Part shown: one piece after another, positions 34,213 through 42,200 of the stretch
How positions within the stretch are numbered: the stretch's first letter is position 1
Layout: the number at the start of each line of letters is the position of its first letter
NCBI GenBank assembly: GCA_947165295.1
Contig: CAMUZU010000002.1
Coordinates: forward strand, 1-64,000
DNA: 64,000 nt
Direction: 5' to 3'
DNA from: an uncultured Selenomonadales bacterium
Lineage (GTDB): Bacteria; Bacillota; Negativicutes; Selenomonadales; Selenomonadaceae
Made by a program: the position numbers and the translations under genes
Notes under the pieces: generated by a model
What the model saw: only the letters and a program-made list of their open reading frames with translations
Told to the model about the DNA's origin: nothing
Databases searched by the model: none

Positions 34213-35241
34213 TCAGGACGGGTCATCTTCCGAAGCAGTCAACACGTTGATACAGCCGAAGTCGGTAAGGTTCGTGCCGTCGTACTTGAACTGCGTTTTC
34301 TTAATGCCAAATATCCGGCCAAACTGGAAACCAATTTTATTGTCGTAATCGAACATTTTTTCGCTCCACGTTGGATTGTTGCCAACCGCGAAGACTGCCG
34401 CTTGTCTGCCGAGGAAAAGCGCGTGACCAACCTTCGTGCCGCCGGAACCCGTGGTTGTGCGCTGAATTCTGTTGCACTGGTGAAGGACGACGCCGTCATA
34501 AACACCGAGCGCGCCGGAGAAAATCGGATTGTCGTTACCTCGAACGTTGGCGTATTGCTGGGCTTCAATCCATGTTTGGTCGGCTTTCAAGTCGCGGGCT
34601 TGCCACTGGTCAATAACCATGATGTAAGTTTCAAGGCCGTTAATCATAATCGGCTTGACCATGGTGTTTTCGTCCGCAAGAGCAATTCGTTTCGCCCTGC
34701 CGATAAGCGCAGTGCTGAACGTGTCGGACGCGCCGATTGTGCCTTCGCTTGTGGCCGAGCCGCCGTAAACAATGCGGTCAGGCGTCGGGTCGGTCGAAAG
34801 TTCCTTGAAAATCGTCTTGTCGATTTTGTCGGCAAGCCAGTTCGACAGCGCAACTTTGGCGTCTTTGCGAAGGTCGAGCGAAACGCGCTGTTCTTCCATC
34901 TTGCCTTTGAGTCGCACGGCGTGACGGAGCTGGTTAATCGTGACTTTGAAGTCGCGGTAAATCATGGCTTCTTCGTTGCCTTCGAGCCAGTCGTCACCGG
35001 AAACACCGTCGCCCGTCAATGGCATAAGCAACGGAATGTTAATCGTGTCGCCGTCGTCTTTGGACAGCTCTTCGCGAATCTGAATGATATTTTCGGGAGA
35101 ATTGCCCGTGAACTTGTCGAAGAAAGCCTTCTGTAAGCCAGAAGTCCATGTATCAAGAGCCCACGCCACTTTTATGAGATCCGGCGCGATGGAAACAATT
35201 TCGGTGTCGGCGAAACGCTGAAGATTAAATCTGAAATCCAT
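34213..35241 (-). CDS. Major capsid protein, N4-gp56/DUF4043 type
   Basis: The product is 342 residues. The N-terminal FNLQRFA tag is at residues 5-11 and is followed by the capsid core: PENIIQIREELSKDDGDTIN, DFKVTINQLRHAVRLKGKME, MVIDQWQARDLKADQTWIEA, and NPIFSGALGVYDGVVLHQC near the end. This order is typical of the N4-gp56/DUF4043 group of HK97-fold capsid proteins. The tag is the type removed by the cysteine protease Prp in staphylococcal phages. ATG 35241 has AAAGGGTGA. It directly follows the scaffold-like gene. Confidence 0.88.
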   Translation of the reverse strand: MDFRFNLQRFADTEIVSIAPDLIKVAWALDTWTSGLQKAFFDKFTGNSPENIIQIREELSKDDGDTINIPLLMPLTGDGVSGDDWLEGNEEAMIYRDFKVTINQLRHAVRLKGKMEEQRVSLDLRKDAKVALSNWLADKIDKTIFKELSTDPTPDRIVYGGSATSEGTIGASDTFSTALIGRAKRIALADENTMVKPIMINGLETYIMVIDQWQARDLKADQTWIEAQQYANVRGNDNPIFSGALGVYDGVVLHQCNRIQRTTTGSGGTKVGHALFLGRQAAVFAVGNNPTWSEKMFDYDNKIGFQFGRIFGIKKTQFKYDGTNLTDFGCINVLTASEDDPS

Positions 35242-35255
35242 TATTTGTCACCCTT

Positions 35256-36248
35256 TCATTGGAGCAAAAGTTGTTTGTATTCTTGCGGTATTTGCGCCCA
35301 CGGGACGGTTCTGACCATTTCGGCAAGGGACGCCGCAGTCACACCGCCGCCGCCGCCCGAAACGCCGTTGACTTTGTCCGTGCGCGGGAATTGCGTTTGA
35401 GCCTGCGCGGGAGCAGTTCCGAAACGCGGCGCGCTTTGGTTTCGCGAATCGTATGCGGCCTTCGCACGCGAAAAGAAATCGCGGATAACCATGAAGTCGG
35501 ACGGCGACGGCATGTTGTTTTCAATGCGATAACGGGCGTCGCTGATGGCCATTTTGTCAAGGTCGCTCTGCTGATTGAAGAAATCGCCCGCCGCGAACTG
35601 CTGAACCGCCGCGAAATTATCCGCCGCCTGCTGTCGGGCAACATAATCATTAAATGCCGAAGTCGATTGATTCTGCATGTAAGCGCGACGCTGAAATTCT
35701 TGTTGCTGAGCGGCTTGCGCGGCCAAATAGTTGCCGTAGACTGCGTTCTCGGCGATTTTTTTTGCGAAATCCCACTGCTTGAGTCGCGGGTCTTCGGGGT
35801 CTAAATAATCAAGCTCGTCAACCTGCTCGTCGGAAAAGCCCGAAAGTTGCTTCGCGCCGTAAGTTATCGCGTCCTCGAAATTCTTAATCAAGTCTTCGGT
35901 GATGTTTTGAATCGGAGGCGCGGCCTGCGGAGGCGGCATTTGTTGCGGTTGAGGTTGCTGATAACTGTCCTGCGGCGGAGTTTGAGGTTGCGCGTTCAAA
36001 CTGCCGTAACGTTCGCGATAAGCCGCAAGTTCCCGCTCGAATTCGTTCTTCTGGTCAAGCGTCTCTTTGAAACGCGAATACGAAACTTTGACGTTTTCGG
36101 GGTCGCCCGCGTCGACGGGATTGTCGGTCGAATTTTGCGTCGGCTGAGTTTGTGACGCTTTGGCCATGATTGTGCGCGCCACGTCTTCCGAAACACCGGC
36201 AAGTTCCTGCGGGATTGGTGCTTCCGCGAATCTCTGAAGGTCGAACAT
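35256..36248 (-). CDS. Scaffold-like phage head protein with FDLQRFA tag
   Basis: The product is 330 residues. It starts MFDLQRFAEA, the tag standing directly at the N-terminus. The chain is acidic, Gln- and Pro-rich (QQPQPQQMPPPQAAPP around residue 95), helical and without enzymatic motifs; the C-terminal helix VPWAQIPQEYKQLLLQ could contact the capsid protein. Position just before the capsid gene and composition fit a scaffolding protein. I chose ATG 36248 because GGAGG (complement 36256-36260) precedes it. Confidence 0.75.
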   Translation of the reverse strand: MFDLQRFAEAPIPQELAGVSEDVARTIMAKASQTQPTQNSTDNPVDAGDPENVKVSYSRFKETLDQKNEFERELAAYRERYGSLNAQPQTPPQDSYQQPQPQQMPPPQAAPPIQNITEDLIKNFEDAITYGAKQLSGFSDEQVDELDYLDPEDPRLKQWDFAKKIAENAVYGNYLAAQAAQQQEFQRRAYMQNQSTSAFNDYVARQQAADNFAAVQQFAAGDFFNQQSDLDKMAISDARYRIENNMPSPSDFMVIRDFFSRAKAAYDSRNQSAPRFGTAPAQAQTQFPRTDKVNGVSGGGGGVTAASLAEMVRTVPWAQIPQEYKQLLLQ

Positions 36249-36262
36249 AAAATTTCCTCCGT

Positions 36263-36586
36263 TCACTTAATTGCGTTGTAGATGGCGACAAGCGCGTTAT
36301 AAACTTCTTCGGGCTTGTGCACGCGCTTTGCGTTGATGTCGTCGATAATTTTCAAGCCGAGGTTTGCCAAAGCCGTGCGAAGATTTTCAACCGCCGCGTT
36401 AAAGTTTGGATTGCCGAATTTGTCAAGAATGGCTTTGAGCGTGTTGATTAATTCTTCGCGATTCTTGCCGTTCAAGTCGGGGCTTAACAGCGCAGTCGTG
36501 ATTGTTTCAATCGCCGCGTTAAAATTTTTGTCGTCGGCTTTGACGGGCACAGCTTTGCCGTCGCCGAATTCGTCTTTCTTTGCCAC
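36263..36586 (-). CDS. Small helical phage protein, unknown
   Basis: The product is 107 residues. Two helical repeats share a pattern (NFNAAIETITTALLSPDLNG and NFNAAVENLRTALANLGLKI, about 45 residues apart). Start is GTG 36586. It lies upstream of the scaffold gene. I do not recognise the family. Confidence 0.65.
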   Translation of the reverse strand: MAKKDEFGDGKAVPVKADDKNFNAAIETITTALLSPDLNGKNREELINTLKAILDKFGNPNFNAAVENLRTALANLGLKIIDDINAKRVHKPEEVYNALVAIYNAIK

Positions 36587-36649
36587 AATGTCACCGCCTT
36601 AAACAAAACAGACGCGAAGACGAATCCTCGCGCCTGCCGTCTTCAGTTT

Positions 36650-37039
36650 TCAGAACATGGCGTTGATGTCCGCCTCGGTCGCGATTTCGGGCGACAAAAG
36701 CATAAATTCACCGCTCGCCGCGTCGTAAACGTAATGATCTTTACTGCCCGATTCAAGGTCAATGTAAATCTTGCCGACTTCGCCTTGAACTTCAGCGGGG
36801 CAGGTGACGTGGTTGCCGCTGGCGTCGACTTTGTCGCGGTAAAACTTCGTGCGGTTGTTGAGCGTGACGACGTGAATGGCGATAACGTCCGCGCCGAAAT
36901 TCACGGGCAGTTTGTCCGCCGAAATGACGCCCGTCGTGCCGTCGACGAAGTCCGCGCTCTTCATGAATTTGTTTTCGTTGGCGGTGTCCTGCAACTCTTT
37001 GAAAGTCGCCAAGCCGTCGGTGTCGATAATTTTACCCAT
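36650..37039 (-). CDS. Phage protein of the DxxGLxxFKxxQDxAN family
   Basis: The product is 129 residues. It opens GKIIDTDGLATFKELQDTAN and ends EADINAMF. Between them is a beta domain (IAIHVVTLNNRTKFYRDKVD, GKIYIDLESGSKDHYVYD) that aligns with a segment of the 37055 protein (IDVHVETVEEVTTFYADNMG, GKIYVDVGTGAQYRWSG). It is probably a virion surface or fibre-attachment protein. ATG 37039 has AAAGGAGG. Confidence 0.72.
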   Translation of the reverse strand: MGKIIDTDGLATFKELQDTANENKFMKSADFVDGTTGVISADKLPVNFGADVIAIHVVTLNNRTKFYRDKVDASGNHVTCPAEVQGEVGKIYIDLESGSKDHYVYDAASGEFMLLSPEIATEADINAMF

Positions 37040-37054
37040 GATGATTGTCCTCCT

Positions 37055-37618
37055 TTATGCGAACATCGCGTCAATTTCCGCGTTGCTCAAAGTGTTGCTC
37101 TCGCTGAGCGGCGTGTAACCAAGCGCGCTCGTGACGTTGTTTGCCGTCAAGCTGATTTCGCCGTTTTCGTCGACGGAAATGTTGTCGCCGACAGTCAATG
37201 CGGTTGTCGGAATTGTGTCCGCCAGTGCCGAAAGTTCAGCCTTCGTCGCGTAAGTTGCCGTGATTGAATTTCCGTCTGCGTCGTTTACTGCACGGTCGGC
37301 CGTCGAAAGACTTGCGCCGATTTGCACGAACTGCGAACCGCTCCAACGATATTGCGCGCCGGTGCCCACGTCGACATAAATCTTGCCGCGTTCGCCTGCC
37401 GAAATTGCGTCGCCTTTGACGCCCATGTTATCCGCGTAAAAAGTCGTGACTTCCTCGACGGTCTCAACATGCACGTCGATAACGTCGTCGACATATGACG
37501 GCAACTGGTCAGCTTTCGCAACGCCGTTTTCATCCAGCGCGACGAACTTGTTCAGATTGGCGGCGTCCTGATTTGCTTTGAAACGTCGCAAACCCGCTTC
37601 ATCGATAAACTTTGCCAT
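37055..37618 (-). CDS. Phage protein of the DxxGLxxFKxxQDxAN family, longer paralogue
   Basis: The product is 187 residues. It begins AKFIDEAGLRRFKANQDAAN, has the same beta domain as its neighbour, then an extra segment (TKAELSALADTIPTTALTVG, VTSALGYTPLSES) of the kind found in phage tail-fibre shafts, and the end NAEIDAMFA. The two adjacent genes are clear paralogues. A head-decoration or fibre role is likely. ATG 37618 has GAGGTGA. Confidence 0.72.
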   Translation of the reverse strand: MAKFIDEAGLRRFKANQDAANLNKFVALDENGVAKADQLPSYVDDVIDVHVETVEEVTTFYADNMGVKGDAISAGERGKIYVDVGTGAQYRWSGSQFVQIGASLSTADRAVNDADGNSITATYATKAELSALADTIPTTALTVGDNISVDENGEISLTANNVTSALGYTPLSESNTLSNAEIDAMFA

Positions 37619-37624
37619 GATAAA

Positions 37625-38116
37625 TCACCTCGAAAAATCTACAACGAATTTACTTTGCCCGCTGTCAACAAGCGCACGCGGGATTTTGATAACGTAACTG
37701 TCCGCGTCGTCGTGCGGGTGATGATGATGCGGCGGCGGTTTCGGGAACGGCTCGCAAACACACGGGTCGACGAAAACCGGCTTCGGCGGCGGCGGATTGT
37801 GGTGCGGCGGTCTGTGCGGCGGAGGCGGCGGTTGAGGTGCAACGGTTTCGCTTGAAGTTTCGCCGTCGTCGGAAGTCTCGTCGCTCGTCTCGTCCGAATC
37901 CGCGAACGGCAACACAGCCAAAACGCCCGTGCCTGCGCCCGAAAGTTTGCGTGCCCAAACCGTCCGATTAACCGTCACGATTTGATACGGCCGCAGGATA
38001 ATGCCTTCGTTGCGGACATCTTCGGTCAGCTCGACATTCGCGTCGGGGCTCAAGTTTTGGAACAGCCCGTAACTCGTCGCGATTTTGCGAAAGTCCCTCG
38101 TCAACTGAATACGCAT
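37625..38116 (-). CDS. First gene of the structural operon; protein with Pro/His linker
   Basis: The product is 163 residues in three parts: a globular N-terminus (RIQLTRDFRKIATSYGLFQN, then VTVNRTVWARKL), an acidic Ser/Thr/Asp linker, and a Pro/His-rich stretch (residues about 95-140, with PPPPPHRPPHHNPPPPKP and HHHHPHDD) containing two cysteines (DPCVCEPF), then a short closing strand. The His/Cys cluster might bind metal. I chose ATG 38116 because AAGGAGG precedes it. It is the first gene after the two terminators at 38141 and 38246. Confidence 0.68.
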   Translation of the reverse strand: MRIQLTRDFRKIATSYGLFQNLSPDANVELTEDVRNEGIILRPYQIVTVNRTVWARKLSGAGTGVLAVLPFADSDETSDETSDDGETSSETVAPQPPPPPHRPPHHNPPPPKPVFVDPCVCEPFPKPPPHHHHPHDDADSYVIKIPRALVDSGQSKFVVDFSR

Positions 38117-38140
38117 GGTGAATCCTCCTTTCTGCGGAAT

Positions 38141-38167
38141 AAAAAAGTACCTGCGCGTGGCAAGTAC
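38141..38167 (-). terminator. Intrinsic terminator in the leader of the structural operon
   Basis: On the minus strand, GTACTTGC-CACGC-GCAGGTAC forms an 8-bp stem (one T-G pair) followed by TTTTTT. It lies only 25 bases upstream of the next start codon, so it would act on the leader transcript of the structural genes, as an attenuator or antitermination target. Confidence 0.6.
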
Positions 38168-38245
38168 GTTTTCGCGAAATGTCTCATTGTGGACAGTGTA
38201 ACAGATATTTTCGGTCGTTATCGCCGTCATAAGAAAAAGTTTCGT

Positions 38246-38269
38246 CAAAAAAACCGCCCGAAGGCGGCG
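38246..38269 (-). terminator. Terminator after the Panacea gene pair
   Basis: On the minus strand, CGCCGCC-TTCG-GGCGG followed by TTTTTTT lies immediately past the stop of the 38271 gene. It separates the Panacea pair and giant gene from the structural genes. Confidence 0.82.
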
Positions 38270-38270
38270 A

Positions 38271-38768
38271 TTATTTCACTTTCGGTGCGGGGAACTTTTG
38301 AATTCCGCCATAACCTTCGCTGTCGGTCAAGTTGTGATACGGGTCAAGCCACACAACGTAAAACACTGCGTCGACGAGAATTCCGATGATTCGCCCGTGA
38401 CTTTTGTCAAGCCGAAATTGCCAGTACTCCGCTTGCTTTGAATTCGTCGGACATTTTGTATTGGCAGTTTCCCATTTGACAGGGTGCAAGCAATACGGTT
38501 TCTTTTTCAGCTCCTCAAGCTTTTTGCCGCCGACGCTTTTCAGACAGTCAAGCAATCGCAAAAACCATTGCCCGCCGACGGTTCCGTCTTTTTCATTGCC
38601 GCCCAAATTGAAAAGTTCGTGCGTTCGGTCGAAACTCGAAAAGGAAAAAGTTATTTCCAGACTTTCGACGATTTTGCCGTTGAATGGCAGAATAACTTTT
38701 CCCTTCGGAGTTTCTTCTTCCGGCAACTTGAATTTAATCGCCTTGGGCTTGCTTGTATTTTTCGGCAT
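38271..38768 (-). CDS. Small protein paired with a Panacea-domain gene; toxin candidate
   Basis: The product is 165 residues. The N-terminus is Lys-rich; the C-terminal half has GQWFLRLLDCLKSVGGKKLE, then EYWQFRLDKSHGRIIGILVD and FYVVWLDPYHNLTDSEGYGG. The last beta-rich stretch is reminiscent of the end of small RNase toxins (RelE-like layout), but I cannot assign a family. It overlaps the upstream Panacea gene by 35 bases and ATG 38768 has no clear ribosome binding site, indicating translational coupling. Panacea-domain proteins are known antitoxins for very diverse toxins, so a toxin role is an inference from context. Confidence 0.68.
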   Translation of the reverse strand: MPKNTSKPKAIKFKLPEEETPKGKVILPFNGKIVESLEITFSFSSFDRTHELFNLGGNEKDGTVGGQWFLRLLDCLKSVGGKKLEELKKKPYCLHPVKWETANTKCPTNSKQAEYWQFRLDKSHGRIIGILVDAVFYVVWLDPYHNLTDSEGYGGIQKFPAPKVK

Positions 38769-39183
38769 AATATTTTTTCATATTTTCGACGGGGATAATC
38801 GCTTCGCTCGGCTCGTAAGGTTTCAGGTTTCCGCGAGCTTCGCGCCACGGCGATTCGGAGTGCGTCAAGGCTTCAAGTTGTTCGCCCGTGAATTTTGCGT
38901 AGGTGTTGTAAACCGCACGCAACACGCTCAAAGTTTCGGGCGAAAAATTGAAATTCTCTTTGCGAATTCGTTTTATCGGTGCCCAACCCCAAACGGCATA
39001 TTGCGCATAAAGTTTCGGGCACACGGGGCCATGAATCCACGCTTGAATTTCTTCGTCAAAGAGCGGTTCGCCCAAAAGTGCGCAGTGCCACGCCTGTGCG
39101 TAATAACAAAGTTTCTGCAACTGCTTATGCGTGAATGACTTGCGATGAAGAAACCATTTTGCCACGTCAGACACGGTCGCCAT
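38734..39183 (-). CDS. Panacea (DUF4065/SocA-type) domain protein, antitoxin candidate
   Basis: The product is 149 residues. It has the DUF4065 pattern: VSDVAKWFLHRKSFTHKQLQ, KLCYYAQAWHCALLGEPLFD, EEIQAWIHGPVCPKLYAQY, then LTHSESPWREAR near residue 115. Members include SocA and the Panacea antitoxins of PanAT toxin-antitoxin systems, and phage proteins such as GepA. I chose ATG 39183 because GGGAGG precedes it. It sits between the giant polyvalent gene and a terminator, with a toxin candidate overlapping its end. Confidence 0.85.
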   Translation of the reverse strand: MATVSDVAKWFLHRKSFTHKQLQKLCYYAQAWHCALLGEPLFDEEIQAWIHGPVCPKLYAQYAVWGWAPIKRIRKENFNFSPETLSVLRAVYNTYAKFTGEQLEALTHSESPWREARGNLKPYEPSEAIIPVENMKKYYAEKYKQAQGD

Positions 39184-39250
39184 CTCGATCACCTCCCGCG
39201 CCAAAAGTAGCATTGGGCAAATTGTTCGTCAACAGCTTAGCGAAATTTAA

Positions 39251-42200
39251 TCAGCGCAAAGCCCGCGACGCCAATTCGACGCGCCGTTTCTGCAACTTGT
39301 TTTGTCGTTCGTCGCGCACGTCGAAATCCAAAGTCGTGTCTTCGATAACTTTGCGTTCGGACTGCGCGAACTTCTTCATCTCGTCGGAAGTTTTCTTGAG
39401 CCGCGTGTACAAGTTGTGGTCGTAACCTTCGGGGCGTTTCTTCGTCAGCTTGAATTCGTTGTGCAACTTCGTTTGCTCGTCGAGTTTCTCGTAAAACTCC
39501 GTCAAAACTCGCGGATTCGTGTACGGCGTGCGGAAATATCCGCCAATCAACGGCAAGTCCGAAATGCCCTTGAAGTCGTAATTGCGGTCAACCCACGGTG
39601 CCGCCGATTCTGCGACACGTAAAAATTCGCGCCCCATCTTGCCGGTGTAGCCGTAAATGAAGTGGTCGATTTTTTCTGGCGACAAACCCGTTTCGCCGAC
39701 GAAGAATTTCACCAACGCCGAATCGCCGATAAACTTCGCCGTCGCCGACGTGCGCGAATCAAACTGCATGTATTCGGGCAAATTCTGCCGCCGCATCGGG
39801 ACAATTTGATGTTTCCTGAAAAAGTCGTAATTCGTTCCGCATTCGATTATCGGTTGCATCGCGGTCGGCATGAGGTCGGGCAATGATTCATACGCGGGCT
39901 TCCACCAATTTTCAAACGCTTTTTTGTCGCCCGACATGCTCCGCAAGATTGATTCGGTCAAGTTCGAGAAAAACCGCAAGCCGACATCTTGACCTTTCGG
40001 AATTCGCAAATTTTCACCGAAGCACCAGTGAGTTTGACGCTCCCAGTCGGGCAAGTCTTTTTCGTACCAGTCTTCGTCGTGATTAATCATGAAACAAAAT
40101 ACCGCCGGCAAAATACTGCCAATCGCAAGACGAAACCACGCGTGCAAGCATTGTTGTCTGACGGTCTTGTCTTTCGAGCGAAGTTGCCGCAAGTCGAACG
40201 TGCGGAAGAACTTATCCCAACCTTGAATTGACGCGTTGGCGAAGGCCGCCCAACTGTTCCACGTGCGACTTGACTTGCCGCCGCGTGCGAAGTCGGTAAG
40301 GTCACGACTCTCCAACGCCGCAGTGATTAAGGTTTCGCGGTCGATTTTGCCGCCGTTTTGAGCCGCCAAAGATTTTTTGACTTTCTTGAAGTAGCCGACG
40401 CGTGTCGCAAGTTCCGAATATTCGCCGAGCATTGAAAACAGTTTGCCGATACCGCGAATCGAGAGGTATTGTTTCCACTTGCCTTTGGTGAGTTGGTCGA
40501 TACTTGCCTGCGTATAATCGCGGTCGACGCTCCAGAAACTCGCCTGCGCGCCGCCCATTGCCATCCACTGCTGAAAATCGGCGTCACGATTGAGCACGCT
40601 CAAAAATCCGCGAACCAAATCTGCGGGCGAAAACAGTCCGTACTTGCTGTAAAGCATAGCGTTTTGGTCGTCCATGACGAAGTTGCGCAGTGCGAACGCG
40701 GGATTGTAAACCGTCGCGAAGTTACGCAAAAGCATTGTGCCGATTCGGATAAATTTCATGAACCACGACATTTGCAACGGCGCAAGGTTGTTGACGACTT
40801 TGGCGATTGCGGGGTCGGTGTCGAGATATTTTTTCTTGCCGCCTTCAAAAAACGGAATTGACGTGTGAGTCGCGCCGTTTGGCTTGCTGATTTCGTCGAA
40901 AACTTCGCCCGCGCCGCCCGTCCGCGCCAAATTCACAAGCGCAAGTTTGGCTTTGTTTTTCTCGGCACGGCGGATAAAGCTGTACGTATTGCGAACAATC
41001 GATTCGAGCGGGTCAATCACGTCGCGGGTCGAGCCGGACATTTGCTTTAAGCTGTCGCCAAAGCTGACGTTCTCGTTTTCGTCGAAAGCCCTGAAGTGTG
41101 GCACATGATTGGGGTAGCGGGCTTTGTATTCGTCGCGACTTTCCGCGCTCAAAATGCCGCTGTCAACCATGATGTCAAGCAAAGTGTTCTGAAACGCCAT
41201 CATGTCTTGCTGAGCTTTGCCGTATTCGGGCTTGTACTTGGCGATTGTGGCGTCGCAAACTTTTTCGCTGAACGGCGTCGCGTAAATCTGTGACTTCAAG
41301 TTTTCGAGTTGCGCCTTGCGGATTTTGATCTGTTCGCGGGCTTCGGCTTTGGCGTCGCGGTCGGTCGTCGCGTCCATTGCGTCTTCAAGTTGTTCAATCA
41401 GCCGTTTCAACTGCGCCTGAGCTTTCAAATTCGCATTGTTGAGGTTGTGCAAGTCTTTGACCGAACACGCCAACAAGTAATCCGAAAATTGCTTGCGACG
41501 TTCCTCGTTGTTGAGCGCGTTACACGATTCAAGAATCATGCGGATTGTTTTGAAGTTGTCGAAGTTGACATCGGGCAACGCCGCCTTGAGGGCTTCAATC
41601 GCCGCCGCGCCTTCTTCGACCATGATTTTCGCACGGCCGGCCATGCCGCGATAATTTCTGAGCAGCACGTAAGGATTTTCTTCGTCGGTGAGCTTGCGGT
41701 GAAGTTCTTCCTCGAACGCGTCAACCAGTTGCTTGACGGGGAAAAGTTCTTCGACGAATTGCTCGTAACCGCCAAATAAATAACCCTTAGCCTCGTCGGT
41801 CAAGGGTTTTTCGGGTTTGCCGTGTGCTATCGAATCGCGAACTTTTTGTTCAGGCGCACGTTTGTTCCATGTGTCGAACTGCTCGCGAACTTCAAACAGT
41901 TTGTTGCGATAATAATCGTCGGCTTGACGCATTGCCTGCTGAAAATCTTTGGCTTCGGTTGAATTGTCGGTTGTCGCGCCGTCAACAAACCAGCGTGTGA
42001 CGTAATCGGTCATTTCGGGCGACGGATTGAGTTTGAGCTTTTCAGCGACGAGTTTGCCGACTGCGGGAACAATCGTGTCCCAATCGTAAGCGGCGGGCGT
42101 GCGGATGACTTTTGCCACGTCGTCGACGGGGTCATTGCCGACACCTTTTGCGAAACGTCCCGTGCGAATTCGATAACCGCTGACTTCTTCCAAAAGTTTT

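Noticed and set aside
30141..35136. Long plus-strand frames opposite phage genes (30141-30920 and 34111-35136).
   Set aside because: They mirror well-recognised minus-strand genes, including the capsid gene, and have no recognisable protein features.
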